A stretch of 14,722 bases of DNA from Desulfobacteraceae bacterium (lineage in GTDB: Bacteria > Desulfobacterota > Desulfobacteria > Desulfobacterales > Desulfosalsimonadaceae), in NCBI GenBank assembly GCA_011389605.1, contig JAABTZ010000022.1:1-14722 (forward strand), in the 5' to 3' direction. Of the stretch, positions 7,027 to 14,644 are shown piece by piece. The notes beneath the pieces were generated by a model, which saw only the letters and a program-made list of their open reading frames with translations, had not been told where the DNA came from and searched no databases. The translations under genes and the position numbers were made by a program. Position 1 is the stretch's first letter. Every line of letters starts with the position of its first letter.

Positions 7027-7145
7027 CGTAAAAAGTTCAAGATCAAGGCTTGCGCGATTTCGAAGAATGCAGGGTACCTAGCCATACGTGAAATTCTTCA
7101 GAAACCGCGCGTAACGCAGATATTGGACTTTTTACGGTTCTATCA
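7027..7145. repeat. Complete copy of the dispersed imperfect palindromic repeat
   Basis: The left arm (7027-7076) starts CGTAAAAAGTTCAAGATC and the right arm (7083-7136) ends ATATTGGACTTTTTACG; the arms are imperfect inverted repeats around a short centre. The right arm matches 1-80 and the reverse complement of 14645-14722. A further GTAAAAAGTC lies just outside at 7001-7010, so the terminal motif is present twice on the left. It is non-coding and sits in the gap between the efp 3' end and the TetR promoter. Size and structure fit a non-autonomous MITE- or REP-like element; mobility is not shown. Confidence 0.85.
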
Positions 7146-7170
7146 AAAATACCTCCCCTAAAAAATGGGA

Positions 7171-7734
7171 TCAGCCTTTTACCCGCTCCACATACTGCCC
7201 CGTGCGGGTATCAATGCGGACTTTTTCTCCTTCTTCCACAAAGGGGGGGACCTGAACAGTGAGGCCTGTTTCAAGCTCAGCGGGCTTATAGCTTCCGGAT
7301 GCAGTATCTCCCTTAACCCAGGGATCTGAATGCACCACGCACAGCTCAATAAAATTGGGCAGGGACAAGCCTATGGGGCGGCCCTGGAAAAACAAAACGT
7401 TGCAGACGGTATTTTCCTTGAGAAACTTTACCGACTCACCGAGCTGCTCAGAAGACATTGAATCCTGTTCATAGTTGGAGGTGTTCATGAAGTGATAATG
7501 ATCCCCGTCTGTATACAGATATTCCATCTGCTGTTCTTCAAGGTCGGCCTTGTTGATTTTCTCTCCCGACCGGTAGGTCTTGTCAAACTGCGCGCCGGTA
7601 ATCATGTTTTTGAGCTTGCACTTATAAAGGGCCTGTCCCTTGCCTGGCTTGACAAATTCAAAATCAACGATTTCATAGGGATCGCCGTCAATTTCTAGTT
7701 TCAGCCCCTTTTTCAAATCTCCGCTTTCGTACAT
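7171..7734 (-). CDS. efp: Elongation factor P
   Basis: 187 residues, full length. EF-P binds the ribosome between the P and E sites and relieves stalling at consecutive prolines. It has the three-domain pattern: an N-terminal KOW-like domain with the tip loop VKPGKGQA, a middle OB domain, and a C-terminal OB domain with DPWVKGDTASGSYKPAELETG and the EF-P signature VPPFVEEGEKVRIDTRTGQYVERV at the end. The tip residue is Lys32, aligned with Lys34 of E. coli that is beta-lysylated by EpmA; no EpmA or EpmB gene is in the window. A CAGGAG site precedes the ATG. It lies 77 bases downstream of the TrpF-like gene on the same strand, so the two may be co-transcribed. Confidence 0.97.
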   Translation of the reverse strand: MYESGDLKKGLKLEIDGDPYEIVDFEFVKPGKGQALYKCKLKNMITGAQFDKTYRSGEKINKADLEEQQMEYLYTDGDHYHFMNTSNYEQDSMSSEQLGESVKFLKENTVCNVLFFQGRPIGLSLPNFIELCVVHSDPWVKGDTASGSYKPAELETGLTVQVPPFVEEGEKVRIDTRTGQYVERVKG

Positions 7735-7811
7735 AATTGACTGTTCTCCTGTTCAAAATATTTTTAAATTCGCATAGTTTAGCTGCGAGTTTGCAGATCT
7801 TAAAAAAACAG

Positions 7812-8573
7812 TTACAATCCGGCTTCCTGCGCTGCCTGCCTAGCCTGCTTTACAAAACGGTCTACCTTTTCCGTGTCTTTCCGGAAACGCACGGGGCGGC
7901 CGGCATCATCCACCGCATTGGTAAGGGTGCAGCTGTCCACCCCTGCAGGGCGTATCGTCTTTACTGCTTCACAGACATTTTCCGGCGACAGGCCACCGGC
8001 AGCAATCACGGGAATAGAGCTCTGTGAGACCAGCTGTGCTGCAATTTCCCAGTCACAGATTGTTCCGGTTATGCCCACGTAGCCGCTTTCCGGCTGGCCC
8101 TGCACCTGGCTGCCATCCACCATAAGGGTATCGGTTAAGAAATAATCTGAAAGGGGCTCAAAATGCCTTGCCAGTTCAAGAACAGGAATATCTCTGCCAG
8201 CACCTGGGGGCGGAATGGGTACAGAGCGCATTATTGCAACTTCGGGAAAACGCTGCTTTACGGTTGCCTGAACGGACAAAAGCTTTCCACACAAATGTTC
8301 CCATTGCCCGGGGCCGTCAAAGACGCTGTGGCAGAAATGTATGATATCCGGACGGTAATAATCAATGGCAGCACTTAACACATCCACATCATCAAACAGC
8401 GGAATAAGACTGCTTATAGCCCCTGATGAACTCACGTGCCCGATGGTTTCCAGAAGCTCCGGCTCCTTCCAGTTTTCTGAAGAAGTCAGAACCGATCCGA
8501 TATGATCTGCCCCGGATTTCAGCATTTTTTCAGCTTCTGCTAAAGTCTGGATTTCATATATCTGAATAATCAC
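7812..8573 (-). CDS. TrpF-like (phosphoribosylanthranilate isomerase-related) TIM-barrel protein, function unknown
   Basis: 253 residues starting with GTG at 8573; GGAG lies seven bases upstream. The C-terminal half resembles TrpF: GITGTICDW (167-175) matches the GGTGxxFDW region, and IPVIAAGGLSPENVCEAV followed by GVDSCTL (187-217) matches the phosphate-binding LAGGLxPENV and VDxSSG strands. The N-terminus reads MIIQIYEIQT where true TrpF has KICG, so the catalytic cysteine of the Amadori isomerisation is absent. PDIIHFCHS (75-83) stands where QLHG is usual. The protein is about 50 residues longer than typical TrpF, and no other trp gene is nearby. A phosphate-sugar-binding barrel seems safe; classical isomerase activity is doubtful. 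It lies upstream of efp and divergent from guaA. The specific reaction is not identifiable. Confidence 0.72.
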   Translation of the reverse strand: MIIQIYEIQTLAEAEKMLKSGADHIGSVLTSSENWKEPELLETIGHVSSSGAISSLIPLFDDVDVLSAAIDYYRPDIIHFCHSVFDGPGQWEHLCGKLLSVQATVKQRFPEVAIMRSVPIPPPGAGRDIPVLELARHFEPLSDYFLTDTLMVDGSQVQGQPESGYVGITGTICDWEIAAQLVSQSSIPVIAAGGLSPENVCEAVKTIRPAGVDSCTLTNAVDDAGRPVRFRKDTEKVDRFVKQARQAAQEAGL

Positions 8574-8612
8574 CCGAAAACTCCGTTTTGCTCATGGGTA
8601 AAAAAAATAGCG

Positions 8613-8641
8613 TTGACATTTCCGGCCTGCTTTAACATATT
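8613..8641 (+). promoter_or_regulatory. Sigma70-type promoter of guaA
   Basis: A consensus TTGACA (8613-8618) is followed after 17 bases by CATATT (8636-8641), a 4/6 match to the -10. It leaves a leader of about 80 bases before the guaA ATG. I saw no purine riboswitch-like structure in the leader, although I could not fold it. Confidence 0.65.
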
Positions 8642-8726
8642 CATTTTGTTTAAGCAAATGGTTTGCGCGGACGTCTGTTTCCTTTCCCCGGATCCGTATG
8701 TAAAAAATCTTCAAATTGAGGCACAA

Positions 8727-10256
8727 ATGATTGTCGTTATTGATTTTGGTTCCCAGTACAACCAGTTGATCGCAAGGCGGGTAAGGGAACAGAAGGTCTA
8801 CTGCCAGATTGAACCTCCCGATATTGCCATAGAGCGAATTAAGGCCTTAAACCCTGAAGGCATAATTCTTTCAGGAGGGCCGGCCAGTATATACGAAAAA
8901 AACAGCCCCCGAACGGCAAAAGAAATTTTTAAACTCGGCATTCCAGTTCTCGGCATCTGCTATGGGATGCAGTTCATGGTGCATGCTTTGGGCGGAAAGG
9001 TTTCAAAGGCGCAAAAAAGGGAATACGGGTTTGCTCAGCTCAGTATTCAAAAGGCTAATTCCCTTATGGCCGGCATCGGGGAATCCACCCGATGCTGGAT
9101 GAGCCATGGAGATGCCATCACCGGGCTGCCTGAAGGATTTGAAACCACGGCGGTTACCGAAAATACACCCATGGCGGCTGTGGCCGACCACAAACGCCGG
9201 TTCTACGGCCTCCAGTTTCATCCGGAAGTCGAACATACCCCCGGGGGAAAACAGATGCTAAAAAACTTTTTGTTTTCTGTCTGCGGGTGTGAGGCCGGAT
9301 GGACAATGAAAAGCTTTGCCAAAGATGCGGTGGCTGAAATCCGGGAGGCGGTGGGCGACAAACAGGTCATCCTTGGATTGAGCGGAGGCGTGGATTCATC
9401 TGTGGCCGCCATGTTAATCCACCAGGCCATAGGAAAACAGCTGACCTGCATTTTTGTCGACAACGGACTGCTCCGGCAAAATGAAGGCGCGCGCTTAAAA
9501 AAACTCTTCGGCCGGCATCTTAAACTGAATATTGATTATGTCAATGCCGGAGAACAGTTTATCAACGCGCTCAAAAATGTTGTAGATCCTGAAAAAAAAC
9601 GAAAGATTATTGGCAAAATCTTTATGGACGTGTTTGAAGCCGAGGCCCGAAAGATCAAAGATGCTGAGTTTCTTGCCCAGGGAACCCTTTATCCCGATAT
9701 CATTGAGTCCCAGTCCGCCTTCGGCGGCCCCACATCGATTATCAAGTCCCACCACAATGTCGGCGGCCTGCCCAAAAAGATGAAGCTAAAACTCATTGAG
9801 CCGTTAAAATTTCTTTTCAAGGATGAAGTGCGCAAACTTGGAAAAACTTTGGGGCTCCCCGAAGATCTGGTCTGGCGTCAGCCTTTTCCCGGCCCGGGAC
9901 TGGCCATACGGGTGATTGGTGAAATCACTCCCAGGCGTTTAAGCGTGCTTCGTAAAGTTGATGCCATTTTGCTCGAAGAAATCAGGGCAGCCGGCTATTA
10001 CAAAAAAGTGTGGCAGTCTTTTGCCGTTTTGCTGCCCGTCAAAAGTGTCGGCGTCATGGGTGATAAGCGCACCTATGAAAATATCGTTGCCCTGCGGGCC
10101 GTGACCAGCGTGGATGCCATGACCGCGGACTGGGCAAAGCTGCCCCACAAGCTTCTTGGTACAATTTCCAACCGGATTATAAACGAGGTCAAGGGGGTCA
10201 ACAGGGTGGTCTACGATATCAGCTCCAAGCCCCCGAGCACCATTGAATGGGAATAA
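8727..10256 (+). CDS. guaA: GMP synthase (glutamine-hydrolysing)
   Basis: 509 residues from the ATG at 8727. It converts XMP, ATP and glutamine to GMP in the cytoplasm. The class I amidotransferase domain (1-190) has nucleophile Cys78 in GICYG and His165/Glu167 in FHPEVEHT. The ATP pyrophosphatase domain has the P-loop SGGVDSS at 219-225. The C-terminal dimerisation domain ends in the hallmark KPPSTIEWE. Earlier in-frame starts (TTG at 8613 and others) are rejected: they lie in the promoter and leader, and MIVVIDFGSQYNQL is the conserved N-terminus, with GAGG five bases before the ATG. It heads a plus-strand operon with the coiled-coil gene (15-base gap) and larB. The partner guaB is not in the window. 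Confidence 0.97.
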   Translation: MIVVIDFGSQYNQLIARRVREQKVYCQIEPPDIAIERIKALNPEGIILSGGPASIYEKNSPRTAKEIFKLGIPVLGICYGMQFMVHALGGKVSKAQKREYGFAQLSIQKANSLMAGIGESTRCWMSHGDAITGLPEGFETTAVTENTPMAAVADHKRRFYGLQFHPEVEHTPGGKQMLKNFLFSVCGCEAGWTMKSFAKDAVAEIREAVGDKQVILGLSGGVDSSVAAMLIHQAIGKQLTCIFVDNGLLRQNEGARLKKLFGRHLKLNIDYVNAGEQFINALKNVVDPEKKRKIIGKIFMDVFEAEARKIKDAEFLAQGTLYPDIIESQSAFGGPTSIIKSHHNVGGLPKKMKLKLIEPLKFLFKDEVRKLGKTLGLPEDLVWRQPFPGPGLAIRVIGEITPRRLSVLRKVDAILLEEIRAAGYYKKVWQSFAVLLPVKSVGVMGDKRTYENIVALRAVTSVDAMTADWAKLPHKLLGTISNRIINEVKGVNRVVYDISSKPPSTIEWE

Positions 10257-10271
10257 AGGGTTTTAAGATTT

Positions 10272-11231
10272 ATGGATGACCAACAAGCCGACGGGTTCAA
10301 AATTGACTTCTCCGATGATCCTCCGGAGCCGCCAGGGAAAATAGCAGGCCCTGTATATAAAAAAAAGAGAGATAAAAACAAATCCTCCGGGACCAAGGCT
10401 GTCATTGTATCCGTTCTGCTCTTCTGCCTGCTTGGAGGTATGCTGTTTTTCGGATATTACCATTTAGAAACCCGCATCAGTGAAATGGAAGATGCCCGGG
10501 GACAGGAAGCTGAACACATCGCCGAAGCTGTTTCAGAAAACATAGATAAACGGTTTTCAGCCATTTCGGAACTAATCGGCGAGCCAACCAGGCAGATCAA
10601 GTCCAGAACCCTGGAACTTGAAAAAAAGGTCAAAAATCTTTCATCTGCCGCCTCCGGCCTGGAAAAAGAGCTTGCCAAAACAAAATCAGCAACTCAAAAC
10701 AGCTTATCTGAGCTGCAAAAACAGGTTACAGACAGGATTGCCGGCCAGGGAGATAAAATCAAGACCCTTGAATCAAGGCTGGCTGCATCCACGGACCAGA
10801 ATCTGGAAAAAATCGCTGATCTTGAAAAAAATATTGAAACAGTTCAGCAACTGCCATCCCGGATTGCAGAGACTGACAAAAAAACAGAAGACCTCAAGGA
10901 GCAGCTTGGCTCCATTGATAAAAAAATCAATACCCTGAGCTCAAAAATCAATACCCTTAGTTCAAGAACCAATACCCAAGTTACCAAAAAGGATATTGAG
11001 CAAAAAACCGGGGAGCTGGAAAACCGGCTGACAGAGCAGATGGAGATTAACACAAACCAGCTGCAAAAAAAGATCCTGGCCATGGAAGATCAGATCCTTG
11101 CACTGGAAGCCATTATCCGTTCCCTGGAGCGTATGCAGGGCCGGGAGGCCGGGCAGCAGTCTGAAAAAAAACAGGATAACGGATCCGGGACTTCAGGGCC
11201 CGCACAAATTATTGAACAGGAAATACAATAA
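10272..11231 (+). CDS. Single-span membrane protein with long coiled coil, unknown function
   Basis: 319 residues, not recognised. The N-terminus (1-40) is charged and proline-rich (DDPPEPPGK) and ends in a basic KKKRDKNK patch. One hydrophobic segment follows at about 43-62, and then an almost unbroken coiled coil of charged heptads (about 65-290). The tail is a disordered Gln/Gly/Ser-rich segment. The positive-inside rule puts the short N-terminus in the cytoplasm and the rod outside the membrane. Residues 219-236 contain the tandem heptads INTLSSK-INTLSSR-TNTQ. There is no signal-peptidase site, lipobox or enzymatic motif. It is tightly placed 15 bases after guaA and 6 bases before larB, so it is probably co-transcribed. 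An envelope-spanning scaffold or tether is possible but only a guess. Confidence 0.8.
   Translation: MDDQQADGFKIDFSDDPPEPPGKIAGPVYKKKRDKNKSSGTKAVIVSVLLFCLLGGMLFFGYYHLETRISEMEDARGQEAEHIAEAVSENIDKRFSAISELIGEPTRQIKSRTLELEKKVKNLSSAASGLEKELAKTKSATQNSLSELQKQVTDRIAGQGDKIKTLESRLAASTDQNLEKIADLEKNIETVQQLPSRIAETDKKTEDLKEQLGSIDKKINTLSSKINTLSSRTNTQVTKKDIEQKTGELENRLTEQMEINTNQLQKKILAMEDQILALEAIIRSLERMQGREAGQQSEKKQDNGSGTSGPAQIIEQEIQ
10926..10979 (+). repeat. 21-bp tandem repeat encoding coiled-coil heptads
   Basis: Two full 21-bp units (10926-10946 and 10947-10967) and a partial third (10968-10979) are visible. They encode INTLSSK, INTLSSR and TNTQ, so each unit is exactly one heptad. Mostly synonymous differences between units suggest an older duplication kept in frame. 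Confidence 0.85.
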
Positions 11232-11237
11232 GGCCTT

Positions 11238-11987
11238 ATGAACAGCGACGCATTGAAAAACCTTCTGGAATCCGTGGAAAAAGGAAACATATCAGTGTCT
11301 TCAGCCTTGGAGTCCTTGCAGCATTTTTTCATGGAAGACATTGAATTTGCCCATGTGGACCACCACAGGACCATTCGAAAGGGCTTTCCTGAAGTTATTT
11401 TCGGCCAGGGTAAGACCGCCGGGCAGATAGCCGGAATTATGGAAAAAATGGCCATCCGGGAAGACATGGTGCTGGTAACCAGGGTGGATAGACAAAAAGC
11501 TGCCTGCATAAAAGAAAGCTTCCCGGCAGCCGTATATCATCCTGATGCAAGGGTTTTGATTCTGGAAAAAAACCCGCCGCAGATACAGGGCAAAGGATGC
11601 ATTCTGGTAATGAGTGCAGGAACTTCCGATATTCCCGTTGCAAAGGAAGCCTTTCTTACAGCCCGGGCCATGGGAAACGAGGTGGAAGCTGTATACGATG
11701 TAGGGGTAGCGGGCATACATCGTTTATTTGCCCACAAGGATGCCATTGAACGCGCCACAGTGCTAATTGTAGCCGCAGGCATGGAAGGCGCTCTTCCCAG
11801 CGTGGTTGGGGGACTGGTAAACCGCCCTGTTATCGGCGTTCCGACCAGCATCGGTTACGGCACCAGTCTGGGCGGACTGACCGCCCTTTTTGCAATGTTG
11901 AATTCCTGCAGTTCAAATGTAGCCGTGGTAAACATTGATAACGGTTTTGGCGCAGGATATTTGGCATCAATGATCAACCGGCCTTAA
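11238..11987 (+). CDS. larB: Nickel-pincer nucleotide cofactor biosynthesis carboxylase LarB
   Basis: 249 residues, full length. LarB carboxylates the pyridinium ring of nicotinic acid adenine dinucleotide and cleaves its phosphoanhydride, giving the precursor that LarE and LarC turn into the nickel-pincer cofactor of lactate racemase-type enzymes. The C-terminal PurE-like domain shows SAGTSDIPVA (126-135), YDVGVAGIHRL (153-163), GMEGALPSVVGGLV (181-194), PTSIGYGTSLGG (202-213) and LNSC with Cys224, which aligns with the cysteine known to form a covalent adduct with the substrate. It ends in VVNIDNGFGAGY. The ATG follows the previous stop by 6 bases with AAGG before it. larA, larC and larE are not in the window. 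Confusion with PurE is unlikely given the N-terminal extension and the Cys motif. Confidence 0.93.
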   Translation: MNSDALKNLLESVEKGNISVSSALESLQHFFMEDIEFAHVDHHRTIRKGFPEVIFGQGKTAGQIAGIMEKMAIREDMVLVTRVDRQKAACIKESFPAAVYHPDARVLILEKNPPQIQGKGCILVMSAGTSDIPVAKEAFLTARAMGNEVEAVYDVGVAGIHRLFAHKDAIERATVLIVAAGMEGALPSVVGGLVNRPVIGVPTSIGYGTSLGGLTALFAMLNSCSSNVAVVNIDNGFGAGYLASMINRP

Positions 11988-12039
11988 GAGCAATACCATG
12001 GCTGCAGGCAAAAAAACCTGGATATATAGGCTGCATTGC

Positions 12040-13884
12040 TTATGAAGGGCTTTGACACTCATAATCCGGCTGCCGGGGCCGGCTCACTGTTGCCGGTGAT
12101 ACATCCCCGGCCCGTGCGGTCACCAGGGCAATCAGGGTCTGGCCGGGAGAAAAGTTTTGAGAAATATCAGTTGTAACAGGTTCAACCACGCCGCTTGCAT
12201 CTATTACAAACATTGGAATGTCAGATCCGTCATAATGATCGGAAAAATCTTCATATGTAAAATTCTTTGTCAATTTTACCGTTTTAATAATTCCTCCGCC
12301 CAGCATTCTGCCATAAAGATGCGAAAAACCCGCCTGTTTATCAAATAAAAACCGGCCCCGCAGATGCCGCGGCAAAGCCTCTTCTGAATCTATTTCTTCG
12401 ACATCCGCAGGCAGCTGGTAGACCTCCATGTGATCGAAAATTTTCAGATAATGCAGCACAGCCAGGGCGTTTAACTCGTCATTGGGCGAAAGCGCCAACA
12501 GCCGGCCGATACCGCAAAGTCGTATATTATTGGTAAAAACATTGCTGTAAATACATGGCAGCCCCGCCATGCGTGCAGCCTTTATATTTGCCCGCTGGTT
12601 GTCTACCAGCATAATCCTGCATCCGGCATCATATAAAGCAATGCCGATTTTGCGGGCCAGCAGATGGGCCCCGACAATCAAAAACCCGCTGGGTTTTGGT
12701 TCTGCGATTTTCAACACCCTGGACAGCGGAGATGCAAGAGCACTGTAAAAAAACACCGTGACAATAATAACGAAAAATGTCAGCGGAACCAGGCGATCGG
12801 CCATGGGATAGCCGCTTTCTACCAGGCGCAGGGCAAAAATCGAGGAAACAGCGGCTGCCACAATTCCTCTGGGAGCCATGAATGCCACGAAAATCTTTTC
12901 CCTGATGTGAAGCCGTGAGCCAATGGCTGAAAGCATGACAGCAGCCGGTCGGCATAAAACAATGAGGACCACGATAAACAACACCGCCCTGAAATCGATC
13001 ACAGCAAGGTCCGAGAGTTTAAGCCGGGCTGTTAAAATAATAAAAAGCAATGAAATTATCAAAATCCGGAGGTCTTCCTTGAACTCTATAATGTCGCGCA
13101 AGGCCACTGACTTCTGATTGCCCAGCACAATACCCATGATGGTTACAGCCAGAAGTCCGGATTCTTCGGCAAGAAGATTTGACAGGGTAAAGACGGTTAT
13201 TACAAGGGCCAGGGAAAATGGGTTTTGGAGAAAATCAGGAATCCAGAATTTGCGAATCATACGAATCAAAACATAAGCTCCGGCAAGGCCAAGAACTGTT
13301 CCTGCCAAAAGTATCCTGACCATTCCAAGAAGAAAAAGGGCTGTGCCTGCAGCCGGGCCGGAAGCAGTTATAATCACTTCAAAAACAAGAACTGCCAGCA
13401 ATGCGCCCACGGGATCAATTAAAATGCTTTCCCATTCCAGGGTGGCGTCAGTGTTGTGGGGCAGCCTGACATGCCGGAGCAGGGGGCCGATTACCGTCGG
13501 GCCGCTGACCACCAGGATGGCGCCAAGCAGCACACTTAGCATCAAGGGTAGATCAAGCAGAAAAAAGGCAAGCATACCAATGCTTATCCAGGTCACAAGC
13601 ACGCCGATTGTAATCAGGTTGCGCACCACATCACCGGTGTACTTTAACTCCTCGAGCCGAAGATTTATTCCACCTTCAAAAAGAATAACGGCAACACCCA
13701 GAGACACGAACACCGGAAGCATATCGCCAAACAAGGCGTCCGGATCCAGTATGCCGCCTACCGGGCCGGCCAGAAGGCCAAAGACAAGCAGCAGCATGAT
13801 CGATGGCACCTGAAGACGCCATGCCAGCCACTGGGCCAGAACACCCAGGAAAATAAGAATGGTTACACCGACCATAAGTTCCAA
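12040..13884 (-). CDS. Cation:proton antiporter with C-terminal RCK (TrkA-N) domain
   Basis: 614 residues from a TTG at 13884; GGAGG lies nine bases upstream, whereas the nearest ATG (13875) would be 18 bases away. Residues 1-390 form a polytopic monovalent cation/proton exchanger domain with about 12 hydrophobic segments. Family landmarks are LFEGGINL (68-75), VVSGPTVIGPLL (125-136), WESILIDPVGA (151-161) with the ion-site Asp157, and APRGIVAAAVSS (337-348). Residues 400-590 are an RCK-like nucleotide-binding domain: LIVGAHLLARKIG then MLVDNQ with Asp428. The usual GxGxxG is reduced to GAHLLA, and the residue before Asp157 is Ile rather than the Asn common in NhaP-type exchangers. The role would be Na+ or K+/H+ exchange gated by cytoplasmic nucleotide. 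It is 44 bases downstream of the methyltransferase gene on the same strand, and convergent with larB. Confidence 0.9.
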   Translation of the reverse strand: MELMVGVTILIFLGVLAQWLAWRLQVPSIMLLLVFGLLAGPVGGILDPDALFGDMLPVFVSLGVAVILFEGGINLRLEELKYTGDVVRNLITIGVLVTWISIGMLAFFLLDLPLMLSVLLGAILVVSGPTVIGPLLRHVRLPHNTDATLEWESILIDPVGALLAVLVFEVIITASGPAAGTALFLLGMVRILLAGTVLGLAGAYVLIRMIRKFWIPDFLQNPFSLALVITVFTLSNLLAEESGLLAVTIMGIVLGNQKSVALRDIIEFKEDLRILIISLLFIILTARLKLSDLAVIDFRAVLFIVVLIVLCRPAAVMLSAIGSRLHIREKIFVAFMAPRGIVAAAVSSIFALRLVESGYPMADRLVPLTFFVIIVTVFFYSALASPLSRVLKIAEPKPSGFLIVGAHLLARKIGIALYDAGCRIMLVDNQRANIKAARMAGLPCIYSNVFTNNIRLCGIGRLLALSPNDELNALAVLHYLKIFDHMEVYQLPADVEEIDSEEALPRHLRGRFLFDKQAGFSHLYGRMLGGGIIKTVKLTKNFTYEDFSDHYDGSDIPMFVIDASGVVEPVTTDISQNFSPGQTLIALVTARAGDVSPATVSRPRQPDYECQSPS

Positions 13885-13928
13885 AGGCTTCTACCTCCAG
13901 GTGAAAATACAAAATATTTTATGGGTTT

Positions 13929-14636
13929 TCAGATGATACCGCAATCTGCCATAAAACGCTTTATTAGAAGACCGGAATGTTTTACGCTCTGCTTGAGCCA
14001 CTCAAGGCGAAGGTCCTGCTTTTCTTCTTCCGACAGCCCCCAGGCAATACTTGAGCACCTGAGACGGTTAACCAGCTCATAAAATACAATGGCCGCGGAC
14101 ACAGAAATATTGAAACTCTCTGTGAAGCCGTACATGGGAATGCGCAAAAATTCATCAGCATTTTCCATAAGGTTGCCTGAAAGACCTTCGAGTTCCGTGC
14201 CAAAAAAAAATGCAGCTTTTCCCCGGTTAAGATCAAAGCCGGGCAGAGAAACATCCCGTGTGTGAGGGGTGGTTGCAACAATGCGGTAACCCATGGCTTT
14301 TAGACTTTCAATGGCGGCCCGGGTATTTTCGACCCCAGTGTTGTACCGGATCAAGGTCAGCCACTTGGATGCCCCAAGGGCAACGTCGGGATTGACCCTG
14401 TATTCATATTCATTTTCAATAATGTGGGCATCCTGAATGCCCAAGCAGTCGAGGCTGCGTAAAACCGCGCTGGCATTATGCCCCTGAAAAATATTTTCCA
14501 GGGCCACGGTAAGATACCGGGTGCGGTTGGTTAAAACCTCCTCAAATGTCTCCAGACGGTTTTGGGTGGCAAAGCCAGACAGGTAACCGATCAGCTGATT
14601 TTTCAGTATGTCATCCACAATCCCTGCACACTTCAA
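13929..14636 (-). CDS. SpoU/TrmH-family RNA (guanosine-2'-O) methyltransferase
   Basis: About 235 residues. The SPOUT family uses S-adenosylmethionine bound in a C-terminal trefoil knot to methylate ribose. All three motifs are present: HNASAVLRSLD (motif 1, N-x-S-A-x-x-R), FFFGTELEGLS (motif 2) and IPMYGFTESFNISVSAA (motif 3). The most likely target is Gm18 of tRNA (TrmH-like), judging from a remembered resemblance to TrmH-like proteins; an rRNA target cannot be excluded. The start is uncertain: the longest reading begins with TTG at 14636 with no good ribosome site, and GTG at 14618 is the alternative. A palindromic repeat ends about nine bases upstream of the TTG, so it probably supplies or displaced the leader. 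It is upstream of the antiporter gene, likely in the same transcript. Confidence 0.88.
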   Translation of the reverse strand: MKCAGIVDDILKNQLIGYLSGFATQNRLETFEEVLTNRTRYLTVALENIFQGHNASAVLRSLDCLGIQDAHIIENEYEYRVNPDVALGASKWLTLIRYNTGVENTRAAIESLKAMGYRIVATTPHTRDVSLPGFDLNRGKAAFFFGTELEGLSGNLMENADEFLRIPMYGFTESFNISVSAAIVFYELVNRLRCSSIAWGLSEEEKQDLRLEWLKQSVKHSGLLIKRFMADCGII

Positions 14637-14644
14637 GAAAGTAA

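Noticed and set aside
8613..8726. N-terminal extension of guaA or a purine riboswitch in its leader
   Set aside because: The extension would start inside the -35 element and is not conserved-looking; no purine-riboswitch core was recognised by eye, though no folding was run.
11988..12039. Bidirectional terminator between convergent larB and the antiporter gene
   Set aside because: The distal AGCAAT/ATTGCT pairing encloses only weak 4-bp stems, and the A-run sits inside the loop region, so no convincing stem plus U-tract could be drawn on either strand.
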